From Aralia elata (taxonomy: Eukaryota > Streptophyta > Magnoliopsida > Apiales > Araliaceae), in NCBI GenBank assembly GCA_034770075.1, contig CM068379.1:17545506-17609505 (forward strand): a DNA stretch of 64,000 nucleotides, given 5' to 3'. The notes beneath the pieces were generated by a model. That model was not told the DNA's origin. It saw only the letters and a program-made list of their open reading frames with translations, and did no database searches. The translations under genes were made by a program, and so were the position numbers. Position 1 is the first letter of the stretch. Every line of letters starts with the position of its first letter. Below, piece by piece: positions 47,525 through 58,669 of the stretch.

Positions 47525-48933
47525 GTATCGATAATATAATTTAAAATTATTGTATGTGTCATTTGGTATTATTATAATTTGCGTATTAATAATATAGTAT
47601 ATACGGATGGTTATAGTACATTGAACATGAAATTGAAAAGTTGCATGTATATCAAAATCATTGTATATATGTTCTAATACATGTATGTATATTCTTGAAA
47701 TAATAAAATACATAATACGAAAAGTTTAGTATAATTAAAAATGTGCATGCATCGTATTAACATATGTGATGAACTCAAGACAAACTTATGACCAACTAAA
47801 ATAACTCAGTCAATTTACTAATCGACTCAGATCTCCTTTTGGCATTTGACTTCTTACAAATAGTAATAATAGAATAGATTTGACTGTGTTGTACATGCAA
47901 GTATCTGGCTACCATGAAAGTGCAAAGTCAAATTAATGAATATTGCTAAATATGAGGATCGACAAATTTATGTCGATTGTAAATATTGATGTATATACAT
48001 GAGATTGACAAATTTATATCCATCGTAAATATTGATGTACATATATACATGCATGAGATTAAAAGCAATGTAAAAACTAGTGTTAGGCAATTATTAAGTA
48101 GGCCTCAAAAAACATATTGAATAAAGAGTACACTAATGCAATTAAAAGGATTACCATTCCGCTACGCAGTACGCACTAAGCAATGCATATTTTTCATCCT
48201 CTTCAATTAATTCATGTTTAATTTGCTTGATATATATTCTCAAACCACAATTAATTAGCAATATTGCATTATGCAGGTACACACTTTATTTTCCTTTTGG
48301 ACCTTCATGGCTTCATAGAAGATTCTTTCCTTTTCCACCAATTTGAAGAAGAAGATGTTGTGAAGCCTTAAACCTAATTATATATCTTATGCTATGTATT
48401 ATGTATATATAAACACTAAGCACAAGAGGTAACAAATATTGTAAATACCCCTAATACAATCCAAATATTGAACAAGAATTTTTGACTATTTGAATATGTC
48501 TACACAGAAGATGACCAAATATATTTTCACTCTTTTACAAAAAGGTAAATTTCTAAGGCTATTGAAATCTTGCAAAATATACCAAGAGAGTGAAGAAATA
48601 AATCAAAATTTCAATAGAAGCTTCAAATGATCGATGCTATTGAAATCCACCTATATACATCTCTGTGCTTGTGTAAATGGTTTTGTCAACCTTAATATTT
48701 CATATATGTTATGAAGGAAGAACCAAATTAGCATATATTTTCATTTTCTTGTACCATGTCATTTAAGAAACCAATCTTCGTAAAGTATATATGGCCTCAG
48801 TCATATGCATGCATTACTATCACTATGTGCCTTGAACCTTAACCTGATCTAGAATCTGTTTTGCAACAACTCCCATCATAGATTCGGACCTTTTCCTTAA
48901 TTTGCAGCCCACATAAAACTTACGCACACACAC

Positions 48934-48972
<39 letters not shown>

Positions 48973-49261
48973 CTTCATGTTCTTCTCTTTCTAAATAAAT
49001 TTTATTGTTTGTGTGTTGTGTTTTGGGATTCATAAACCAAATGACAAATCCGACAGGGTGCTCTCATAAGTTTATTGTTCCCTCAATCGACTAAAGGAAA
49101 CAAGCCATGGGAATAAAATTTATTGAGACGCTTAATATTGATCAAACATATAAAATAAGCAAAGTAATTGAAGAAATTAAAGGAGGAATAAATTTTAGGA
49201 TTTTACCTTTTATGAATGCCAAGCAATAGAAACTTGTTAATTGTTTCTGGCTTCTTGATAT
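47525..49261. other. AT-rich non-coding stretch downstream of MIR172
   Basis: No protein gene. It includes GACAAATTTATRTC repeats near 47966 and 48007, a CA/TA microsatellite at 48922-48967, and, on the minus strand just after the hairpin, a potential splice donor (AAAAG followed by GTAAAATCC near 49208) that could belong to a spliced primary miR172 transcript. That is inference. Confidence 0.35.
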
Positions 49262-49398
49262 AGTCATTGGCTGCCGATGCAGCATCATCAAGATTCTCAT
49301 TTTAAAGCTAGCTTGGACAGATCTAAGTTAGATCTCTAACTCCATGGTCCACTTGTTACCATGTGAATCTTGATGGTGCCACAGCAACAAACAACAAC
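49262..49398 (-). ncRNA. MIR172: MIR172 microRNA precursor
   Basis: The minus strand reads the mature miR172 (AGAATCTTGATGATGCTGCA plus T) at 49297 down to 49277, exact over all 21 nt to the conserved plant miR172. The opposite arm at 49382-49362 reads GTGGCACCATCAAGATTCAC (star strand), pairing with one C/A mismatch across the core. The two arms are joined by a 64-nt loop region, and the lower stem continues with TGCTG/CGGCA. Star on the 5' arm and miRNA on the 3' arm is the canonical MIR172 layout. miR172 represses AP2/TOE transcription factors by cleavage and translational inhibition. A CT/GA run (49458-49482), 52-bp repeats (49686-49789) and a TATA box (49886-49892) lie upstream. Nothing in the hairpin looks decayed, so I expect it to be functional. 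Which paralogue it is cannot be said. Confidence 0.95.
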
Positions 49399-49457
49399 TT
49401 GATTGCCGACGGGCCGACAGAAAATAAGAACTAGATCTCTTCCCCTCTCATTCATAA

Positions 49458-49482
49458 TTTCTCTCTCTCTCTCTCTCTTTCA
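49458..49482. repeat. CT/GA dinucleotide run upstream of MIR172
   Basis: About eleven CT units on the plus strand, so GAGAGA in the sense of the miRNA transcript, ~75 bp upstream of the star arm. GA repeats are frequent in plant 5' leaders and promoters. Confidence 0.7.
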
Positions 49483-49685
49483 AATCTATTTAGAGAACAT
49501 GAAAGAAGAATAAACAGAAAGTTTGTCTAATCAAAAAAACCCCAAAATAGAATTGTGAGTTTTAGCAGTTACGGATTTGAGATTTTGGACCAGAGATCTG
49601 TACAAGGAGAAGCTTGATGAGACCACTAGCTAAAAGAATTTGATGTCTTGTAGTGAGAATAGTTGTGCCAGTTGAAGTTTATAAA

Positions 49686-49789
49686 GGGGAAAAACCATCC
49701 GGTGAAGGACTTCTTGGTCCATGAGAGAGAAAGGTAAGGGGAAAAACCATCTGGTGAAGGACTTCTTGGTCCACGAGAGAGAAACGTAA
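49686..49789. repeat. 52-bp tandem duplication upstream of MIR172
   Basis: Two units starting GGGGAAAAACCATC at 49686 and 49738 differ at three positions. They lie between the TATA candidate and the hairpin, so probably within the primary transcript leader. The minus-strand frame 49679-49882 gets its repetitive C-terminus from them. Confidence 0.85.
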
Positions 49790-49885
49790 GAGGGAATCAA
49801 ACAGAAAAGTAGACTGAATTACATATCCATCCCTCACAGTTTCTTGAAAGTATCCCTCAATGGGCAAAGTGAATACTTTCATCCC

Positions 49886-49892
49886 ATATATA
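49886..49892 (-). promoter_or_regulatory. MIR172: Candidate TATA box for the MIR172 transcript
   Basis: The minus strand reads ACTATATATGGG. It lies ~500 bp upstream of the hairpin, a usual distance for plant primary miRNAs. Start-site data would be needed to confirm it. Confidence 0.4.
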
Positions 49893-50059
49893 GTATGCAG
49901 TTATATTTAGTTCTGTTTCATCCCCATCTTTTTATCTTTTAATTATTATATGAGGTTAATGTTCAACCTACTTCAATTAATTTGTGATAAAAAATAATTG
50001 TTGAATTGAATTGCTTAAAAGATCAATTATTAAAGCATTCATTTCAAAGTTACAATTAC

Positions 50060-50838
50060 CACTACAAGAAAAAATTCCGTCGTAAATTCAGTTTGAATAT
50101 AAATCGGTCGGGAATTAGTCCGTCGAAAATACATAATTTCGACAGAATTATGTCCGACGGAATTTTAGTCGACATTGGTAACTTAAGCTCGACGGAATAT
50201 AATTTCTACGAAATTTCCGTTGGTAATATGATGCCACGTGTTGGCTTCTAGGTAAATATGGAAAGATTATTTCCGACGGAAATTCCGTCGGAAATAGCTT
50301 GTCACGTGTATACATTAAATTGAACCTGGAAAGCTAATTTCCGACGGAATTTCCGTCGAAATTAGCTTATTTCCTCAGAAATAAGCTTTTTTTATAATAT
50401 TTTTTCTATTTTTAGAATTTTCAAGTTTTTAAAACTCCAATTTGTACCTGTACCTGTTTTCAACCAGTTTTTTCCAACAACGCATACAAATAAATCACAA
50501 TCACTTCAAAATAGCTAATCCTCCAAACAATAACACATACATATAAACATAACTACCTTTTTACACCTCATACATGGCTATCCTCCAAACAACACCGAGT
50601 TTCATATTTAAACTTTAAAATAAGAAAGAAAAAAATATATACAAACCACATGTAATGTTATGTACAAATACATATAATAGTAACTAAGATAAGAAAGAGA
50701 ATAAATATAAACTGAATTTTGTTCAAATATAAGTTAAACTAAAACCATATGTACAACGTAAGTAAGCCTAACTAACTACAATTGACAATATAACTAAGTA
50801 TATCTGGATACAACTATCTATCGCTATCATCGGGCGAG
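50060..50838 (-). mobile_element. CACTA end fragment (right end, inverted), truncated
   Basis: Starts CACTACAAGAAAAAATTCCG at 50060 and contains TTCCGACGGAATT subterminal repeats to ~50372. Its interior corresponds, inverted, to the region before the right end of the 29587-37990 element: GTACCTGTACCTG (50445) matches the region near 37508, and ATCATCGGGCG (50827) matches the last exon near 37055. It is cut at 50838 by an Athila-type LTR. It is a diverged member of the same family. Confidence 0.8.
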
Positions 50839-52139
50839 TGATAAGTGCATAATATTCTATGATTTTGATTCCTTTATGTTTAGTTTTATTACATGTTTTA
50901 TGTGCATGTGAGCTTATTAAGGTGTTTATTGATTTCAGGAGGAATTAGAGCTGAAAAAAAGAAAAAGGATCAAAATGGGCGCGTAAAGAAGAAAAAAAAA
51001 AGGAAAAATTGTAGAATGTTGATCGCTGCGGCACTTGAATTGGAAGTCGCGACGCTGGACATTGAAGCCGCAACGCTCTTAAGGTAAAGTCGCGGCGCTA
51101 GAGGAAATCCCGGGCACATGAGCGGGAGCGTGGCCAGTCGGCAGAGCAGAATTTTTCCAGCTTTGTGATTTTTGAGGAATTTTACTGCAACTTGGATTGT
51201 TATTTTTTAGAGTTTTAAGACTTTGTTCTACGAGTATAAATATATGTTTTTAGTTAAGTCTTAGAGACTACTTCTTTGACACCAGATTGTAAACCCTAGA
51301 ATTGGAGCCAAGGTTAAAGAAAGCATGTCAGGCTAAGTTCTTTATTTTCAGTTCTAAGAGATCGATGTTGAACCTTATTTACAATTGATGGTTTAATTAA
51401 GTTAGCATTATTTATTCCTTCGTATATGAAATTCATTCTTGATAATATGTTTCATTGTTTGAATGCTATTTATTCTTATTGATTTAATGTGGCCAGTTAA
51501 GTTAATCTGATTAATATCATCTGCTAGATTAAGGGATAGTATTACGTGTAATTGATATTGGTCCTAGTCACAAGTAGCAATTAGTAATACTGATTGTGGT
51601 CAAGCTTTTGTGTATTGCCAAGATTATCAAAAGACAAGTTAAATAATCCAAGCTTGTGTAATTGTTGCTTGGAATAGTCTAATTCCCTAGTTCTTAATGT
51701 TGCTATTATATTAAATCTAAATAGCTTGTTCTAGGTTGTATAATGGTTAAAATCTTGTCAAGAGCTTGTTTCATTAAGTGATAATCTAAGGGGAGTTTTG
51801 GGTAGCAGAGCTTGTTATTACCTAGCTAGAGCTATTAGGTTTATTGAAAGATAAATATTGCTATACTTGATTATTCTATTGATGTGAAAAAGTGATACTG
51901 AACTGAAGAACTGAAGCTTTTAATTTATTGGATATTTTTATAATTTACTTATGTTCATTTTAGTTAATTATATTCAACTCAAAACCCCCCATCTTTTACT
52001 TACTGTTAGAAATATTAGAATAAGTTTAAGATAATATCACTCTCTCTATGGGTTCGACTCTTTCTTGTCACTATACTGAATTTTGTGTTTGTAGAGTAAT
52101 AGTAAGGTTTTAATTTTAGAGTGTAAACGATAGCTACCA
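50839..52139 (+). repeat. Athila-type 5' LTR, second family member
   Basis: Starts TGATAAGTGCATAATATTC and ends AGCTACCA, 6 bp before a tRNA-Asp-type primer site. Length is 1301 bp. TATA box TATAAATA at 51235-51242. GC-rich patches (GTCGCGACGC, AGTCGCGGCGC) lie at 51028-51120. The frame 50893-51087 lies over these and is not a supported gene. Confidence 0.82.
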
Positions 52140-52145
52140 AAATTT

Positions 52146-52163
52146 TGGCGCCGTTGTCGGGGA
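52146..52163 (+). other. Primer binding site, tRNA-Asp type
   Basis: TGGCGCCGTTGTCGGGGA differs from the perfect tRNA-Asp complement at 9448 by one base (C to T). Confidence 0.85.
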
Positions 52164-52201
52164 GTGATTGTTTTTATTTATTCTATATTTTGCTTTATTT
52201 T

Positions 52202-52284
52202 ATGACTCGATCCTCTCACTCTCTTGAATTAAAATTTGATCCAAAAATAAAAAAAATTGCACGCAGACTAAGGAAAGAGACTCG
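52202..52284 (+). pseudogene. Athila gag start, cut after ~28 codons
   Basis: MTRSSHSLELKFDPKIKKI and an Arg/Lys-rich continuation fit the N-terminus of Athila gag (MTRS...DPEIE-like). It is interrupted at 52284 by another LTR beginning TGATGAG at 52285. Confidence 0.65.
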
Positions 52285-53045
52285 TGATGAGTGAGTTTCA
52301 TACCTACGAATCAGATACATTTAGACTTGAATTGTTGTTATTCTTAGGTATTTTGTGTTACATTTCATGCATTTAGTTTGCTTTTGTAGGTAATTGTGCA
52401 TTGGAACTGAGTTGGGAGCAATGGATAGGAACTGCAGGCACAAAGAAGGAATTTTTGATTTTCTGGTGGAGGGCGCGACAGCGTCGAGATTACAAAGGAA
52501 TGGGGTGCAGCCGTGCAGGTATGCAATCAAGTAGAAGTGTTTTCTGGAGGTTGGGCACGACAGCGCCCATGGCTAGTTCATTTCTGGAGCGGCCGCGCCA
52601 GAGCAGATTTTGACCAGAATTGACTTTTTGACTTTTCTGCTAGTATAAATGTAATTTAACTTATAATTTTTAGTAGTATTAGGATTTTTATTATAAGACT
52701 ATAAATAGATGAGTTTGATCTATTAGAATTATTTATTGCTATCTTAGAACAAAAATCCTAGTTTTGGAGAAATGCATCAAAGGCTTGAAGCGGGAGAAGG
52801 ATCACGAATGACACAACTTAGGAGATTGCAGAGGAGATCTAAGGATTGCTTGCACAATTTTTATTCTCTTCTCTTTATATTTTAACTTGTATTCCTGGAT
52901 GTTTATTCAATTGTGGATGATGAATTTTAATTCAATTATGTACTTAATTTTCTTTTAAGATTACAATGGAACTTGATGCTTAGCTTAAGTTAATATGCTT
53001 CTTTGTTAATTATTGTTAATTATAATTGGATTGTCTATTATGTCT
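52285..53045 (+). repeat. Athila-like LTR, third type, truncated at its 3' side
   Basis: TGATGAGTGAGTTTCATACCTACGAAT closely parallels the start of the Athila LTR at 17428. TATA box TATAAATAG at 52700-52708 and GC patches (GGGCGCGACAGCGTC, GCGGCCGCGCC) at 52470-52610. The LTR end is missing because a copia element begins near 53046. Confidence 0.7.
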
Positions 53046-54872
53046 TTGAAAGTAGTATACACATAAGCCAATCATGTTTGATATGATGTGGCATATACTT
53101 TGTAATCTTATTCATTTATTAATAAAAGAATTGATTTTCTTGAAAGACATTTTACATTATCTACATGGTGCTGTTATATTATATGTGATAAACCCATAAT
53201 TTTGAGCAATGCTTTTAGAATCATGATGGTGATCATGCTAATGAGATCTAAATTCTAGATAGCTCACAAACTAAAATCGTTCCTAATCGTTGGATTACTA
53301 AAAAGGGGATTAGTGAATCCGGATAGATTAGTACATACGTTGCTTGCTCTTAGGAAGAGGATGATTGATCTCATAATTATTTATGTAGAGACACTAAAGC
53401 AAGTATGTAGGTGCTTATTGGAGAATAAGTACACTGAACGTGACTTACTAAGGAATACCTAATGGAGTTTTACTCGCCTGTCAATAGGAATTCCGCTAGT
53501 GATAGTAGTACAAGTGATCTTTGGACTTGAGATCATCATAGTATCTTGTGTATGATGAGTTATACTTTGACATGTCCCTTAAGACCTTTAGGGTATATCA
53601 AAGGGTATGATTGGGTATAATAAGTTGTACATGGAGATAGGTGAATGATCAACAAAGAATCTACCACGTCTAGTAAAAGATGTGAATGTCCTATGTGATT
53701 CGATAAATGACAACTCAGTAGTCCTTGGCCAAGGCAAAACGAAATTAGAAAGGAGTTTCTAATTTACATTATTTAGAGTTGTGCATTTGGGAATCGAAAT
53801 ACATATAATTAAATAAAGTAAGACTTGACAGTAATTCCATGTCTTACATTTAATTGGGACATTGTATGGTAGAAGGATTGAATTGTACGGTAACTATGCA
53901 CTGAAAGGTTCTTTTGTGATTAATGTTGAAATCTATATTATCTGGAAAGTCGTTGATCGCTAAGGAGGCTTACCCTTATTATAGAATAAATATTATTTAT
54001 TTAAATAAATTAAATAGTTTAATTTATTTATTTAAATATAATTAGAATTGTTCTAATTGATTTATTCACAACCGGTTTAATCTGGAGAACCAAAAGGGTC
54101 ACACCGCAAAAGAAAAATATTTATTTAAGAAGTAAATGACATAATTGTAATAATAAGTTAAGTGAATTTAATTTAGTTTATGGAGATATAATAAATTAAA
54201 TAGCTTAATATTTATTATTTAATATTTTAGAAATATTAAATATAAATTAATAAGATGAGTCTTATTATTATTATTATTATTATTACTATTACTATTATTT
54301 AATTCCTAATAGGGATTGAGAATTAATTAATAGAAGTACTCTCACATGAATTCCTAATTGGATTAGGAGCATAATTAATTAAAGGAGTTTAATTATAAAA
54401 GAAACCCTAATCCTAAATAGTTTAGGGAAGGATTTTCCTACATCTATAAATAAGAGAAGTCTTATCATAGATTAGGTTACACACTCTTGCATTAGATTGT
54501 GGAGAGTACTTACAATTTCTATAAAGATAGAAACTAGGGTTTTGCGAACACCCATCTTCTTGAACAACTATTCTTCCTTGGTGGATCACCTCTAGTGGCC
54601 AAACACTTGGGTGGCTAACGTTGATCAAGTGAAGGAATTTAGTCGGTGGAATTCAAGGATAACGCGAAGGAATTGGAGGTGAACTTGTACTCGAGGAAAC
54701 TTTGATTCACGAGGGTATAATTCTCTATCTCTATCTCTTTCGTTAATTGATAATTGAACACAAGGAAAGATCATAGTGATGGTTTGTATGAAAAATTTTA
54801 AAATTCGTTTTATCACGCTTCCGCTCTATTTATGTATTTGATTGCATGCTTGCATTATATACAAATCTAACA
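53046..54872 (+). repeat. Copia A 5' LTR
   Basis: About 1.83 kb. It ends ACAAATCTAACA at 54872 and matches the inverse of 59624-61428 along its length. The start is placed at TTGAAAGTAGTATACACATAAG, where the alignment of the two LTRs begins; it lacks a clean TG, so the exact first base is uncertain. TATA box TATAAATAAG at 54445-54454. Confidence 0.8.
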
Positions 54873-54873
54873 G

Positions 54874-54881
54874 TGGTATCA
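54874..54881 (+). other. Copia A primer binding site
   Basis: TGGTATCA one base after the LTR end, the start of the common initiator tRNA-Met complement. The following AATCC diverges from the usual GAGC. Confidence 0.75.
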
Positions 54882-55859
54882 AATCCAATCCTTGTGTTAA
54901 TTATTGATTTTGATGATTCCATGTATGAATTGATATGCGATATGATCGAATTTTTTGGGCACAAAAATTTTTCTGATTCTGCGTCGCGGCGCGGCCGCGC
55001 CCAAACCCAGAAAACATTTCTGGGGGTGCAGCGCGGCCGCGCCGCTCCTAGTTCAATTTCAAGCGCAACCGCGCCGGTATGCAGAATTTGAAATTTTTTT
55101 GTTTTTTCTCAATTAACATAAATGGTTTATTTAATTGATAAAAGTTTAAAATAAAGATGTTTATTTTATCTGAAATATGATTTCAGATTGCTAAAATTAA
55201 AGGAGTTTAATTTGGATTTGGTTTTTTGATTAAAATAAAAGAGTTTATTTTGTTTCAAAAACTAAATATTAGCAAAACTTTTGCCCATTAATTGATATAA
55301 ATGCATATATTGAATGGTTTTATTATTTATGAGATGAATGTTATTTATTGATGCATAAGAGATATGTATGATAATAAATAGGGATTGATTATGAACTATT
55401 GACCAATGTGTGATTGGATTTATTTTAGAGGATGCTTGAATGTATGGGTTTTTATAAATGGGGTCTGCGTACCTCGTCTTCTCTAATTTTTCTTAATGTA
55501 AATTCTATCTCCCTCCTATGTACTTCCCCTTAACTGCTGATCAAGGTTTCTATTATAGTAAATACTTTATATAATAGGATAAGTTAGAATTATTTTGGAG
55601 AATTAGAGACAAAGGAGGAAGGAGCGCTTGAAGACCCGTTTGTATTGGAGCCCGGGTTTAAATGTAATAATTATATTTAAATTTAATTTTTGCACCCTAG
55701 GTTTGACCTTTTGGTTCACTTGGTGGCTCTAGTGAACCAAACTAGAATAAAAGTCCATAATCAATCCGGGTAGAATATAGTATTCTATATGTGCATGCTT
55801 ACTATATATATATATATTATATTATCCAACATGCTTTGCATGTCAAATAATATGATGCG

Positions 55860-55861
<2 letters not shown>
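54882..55861 (+). other. Copia A leader with GC-rich palindromic patch
   Basis: No gene. 54981-55078 holds GCGGCGCGGCCGCGCCC, GCAGCGCGGCCGCGCCGC and GCGCAACCGCGCCGG in otherwise AT-rich sequence. A CTAGTGAACC/GGTTCACTTGG inverted pair lies at 55712-55738. The frame 54846-55091 crosses the patch and is not supported. Confidence 0.55.

Positions 55862-55934
<73 letters not shown>
55862..55934. repeat. Compound (AT)n(TG)n microsatellite
   Basis: About 19 AT units (55862-55899) run into about 17 TG units (55900-55934), ending exactly where the solo LTR begins. It creates misleading long frames on both strands (55785-56192, 55789-56004). Confidence 0.95.
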
Positions 55935-55936
<2 letters not shown>

Positions 55937-58029
55937 GACGTCGGGTGGAATCGTTTCCGTTGCGATATTTTATCCTTTCCAATTTTAGCCTTTTTATTAG
56001 ATGATTTTTTGGAAAAGGTCGGCATGAGTGTCGACGGGGTTTTGAAAGATCGTTTTTTATGATGAGCCAATTAACTAGAGTCGCCAGTTGGTATATTTGA
56101 AATGGATGTACCAACTCATCCGAGTTTTCGTTTTCGTAAATCGCTGGCTCATATGTGACTCCGAGATGATTGGTCTGCAAACCGAGATTCATAGAGTTCG
56201 GGGGCTTGCTTAAGCGGGAGGAAGGTGTTAGGCACCCCCCGACTTCCGTAAAACACGGTTACCGCAATCGTGATGCTTATCCTATCCTTTAATTCATAAA
56301 ATGTGTATATGTGTGCGTATGTGTGTGTCTATGTGAATATTGTGGTGAGTTTATATGAAAGAATCATTTGGGGTTTTTATGGAAAATCGTGTTTTGAGAA
56401 TGCTTTAGAATGTCCTTTGATTTATACGAGAAAGCTTTATTCTTTATGAAAAAGGTTTGATTTTTATTGTCAAAATTACGAGATTTTCATTAGGTGTCGT
56501 TTTGGCAAAACAAGATCAGTTTTTAAACCCTTGTCAAAATAGGAATCGAGACCTATACATCGCTTTCGCATGCAAAGTGGCGGGCAATTTCTAGGGTCTC
56601 TTTAAGCCTATGCACAACGGTTTAATAAAACAACCATTTATTTTCATAAAACCATTTCTTATGATGTTTGAACACGATCTTTCTTTTGCCTTCTCGTTAA
56701 ATAAAAATCGACATTCATTAGCACTTCCAATTTCTTATCCTCGTGATGCTAATAACCTAGTTTGATTGATTTTACGAAAATCTTCATCGTTTAGCTTTGA
56801 AATCCTTTTTGGTGTTGCAATTCCAATCAAAACATTATAATGCGTAGGGGGTTATTCACGGGCATGTAAGCCATCAAAATAAATAACCCCGAACGCCCAC
56901 AATCACATATTTTTTCATTATGACGGGGCCTTAAACACGATTCTCGCCTTGGCGTCGTTTTAAGGCCCAACGATTACATATTTACAATGAATACTACATC
57001 GTTCCTACTACCTACATCAAAAGATGTCCATCCTCGGATTTGGACCACGGGGTCGCGTTCCTAGACTCACACCCGGAATTTCCACACACCCACAAAACAG
57101 ATATTACAAGAAATAACCAGCACGGATAATCTAACAATGCCAAGACATCCTAAAATAGCAACCTAGAGGAACTACGCCCAATATATCGCTGTAAAACGAA
57201 CAAAAAATTCAATAAATGAATATCATCGGGTTATTAGGAAGAAATTTGTTCCGATGGAACCCTCACTAATAATCCCTAATTCATTGTTCCATCATAAATT
57301 GCATGAAAACTATATTTAATTTAACCAAGTGATATGATAGAAATTGCTATAACAAAGGGGATTTTCACCTTGCGAATGATATCAAAATGGGTGTACACTT
57401 GTGTATTTGAATAGGATGAGAAGTATATATGATACAATCAAATCAAAAGATTATAAATCCTTTCATTTTTTCTCCTTTCTCTCCTATTTTTGCTGCAAAT
57501 TTCTGCTATTTCTTTCTGATTTTCTGAGCTGCTGCTGCTGCTGCTTCTTCTCTCGCTTCTGCTAACTCCCTGTATGCTGAATGAAGGAATGAGCTGAAAT
57601 AGGCTGGCCAAAGGCAGCCGCAGATTGATCTGCGGTTGGCCGCCCACCAGCCACTCAGCCTGGTTTCGATTTCCGTGTTTCGAGTTCCGTGTTTTCAAAA
57701 GGCGCACTTATTGGCCGCAGATCAATCCGCGGCTGGCTGCTTTGACTTTCTCGATTTTCGTACCATGCCTCGATTCTCGTGTTGTGACATCGGATTTCGT
57801 CGGAAGGCTTGTATTTTGCAGTCCGGGAAATACTGGGAGACGTGCCACATCATTCGGGAATGCTCATTTCGGACGACCTTGTTGTCACGTCGGTTTTGGT
57901 TGCAAATTGTCGCGGTGGCGTCGAGTGTTCGTACTTGTGCCCATCCTTTTCTCTCGTAGGCCGGTTCAATTGACGATTTTGCCCTCCTATCACGGTTAGC
58001 ATAGGGAACGCAAAATTTGGGTGTCTACA
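55933..58029 (+). repeat. Solo LTR of a Tat/Ogre-like gypsy element
   Basis: Starts TGTCGACGTCGGG and ends TTTGGGTGTCTACA. Inside are GAGTCGCCAGTTGG (56078) and GGTGTTAGGCACCCCCC (56224), a word pair I remember from Tat/Ogre-type plant LTRs; that assignment is from memory. The right flank ATGTG and the left flank GTGTG match at 4 of 5, consistent with a 5-bp duplication blurred by TG-repeat growth. Frames within (57438-58050) are on both strands and unsupported. No primer site or gag follows, so it is a solo LTR. Confidence 0.62.
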
Positions 58030-58669
58030 ATGTGCATGCGCGCTAAACAAGATGAGACTAATAATAATAAACTCCTCAAAGAAACTATATTAAGTCCTAA
58101 GAGTTCAACGATATTCGGAATATCGAACGTCGCCTTCTAGCATGGTAAAACAATGGAGTATTAAATATTTAATATGAGTTTGTTGTGTCACCACAAGGCA
58201 AGTATTAAATATTTAAGATGTTGCCTTATCACATTTGATGCTTATTAAAGATTTGAACATTACTGTTTTGTTGTGTCACCACAAGGACGGTATTTTTCTC
58301 TTCACATATATAGAAGTGCTAGGATGGACTTAACTTGGATAATTTTGATTCAGATGTGTCACCACTTGATCAAAATAATCTAAGAGGCAAAATACAAGGA
58401 GTTACATAGTGATGTAATTGACAATAGTTGTCTACCTATTTATTTATATATCGTTTGTTATGTCACCACAAGACTATATACATTTGAAATGGGATCCTTA
58501 ATCTCACTACCAAATCTTTAATTAGAATTGTCGAACTATATAATGAGGGTAATATAGTTTGATGAAAAAGTGAGAGATACCAATTTTAAAAAAAGACCTA
58601 ATTTATTTTGGTAATTAATTAAATGAATGTATGCTAAAATGTTGTCTATTTCACATGAAGAATTTAAAA
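58030..58669 (+). other. Copia A leader, second part
   Basis: Contains four to five copies of a TTGTGTCACCACAAGG-type word (58183, 58270, 58346 variant, 58449), spaced ~80-100 bp and partly self-complementary. No gene before the gag start. Confidence 0.5.

Noticed and set aside
49679..49882. 67-aa minus-strand frame upstream of MIR172 as a miRNA-encoded peptide
   Set aside because: Its ATG lies at or above the presumed transcription start, just beside the TATA candidate, and its C-terminal half is produced by a 52-bp tandem repeat.
50893..51087. 64-aa Lys-rich frame
   Set aside because: Lies in an Athila-type LTR and arises from a poly-A/G run followed by the GC patch.
55785..56192. 135-aa frame with a His-Thr repeat, and overlapping frames on both strands
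   Set aside because: Produced by the (AT)n(TG)n microsatellite, which stays open in several frames at once; no domain is visible.
57438..57999. Overlapping frames of 89-124 aa on both strands
   Set aside because: They lie within the solo LTR, overlap each other in different frames and match no family I know.
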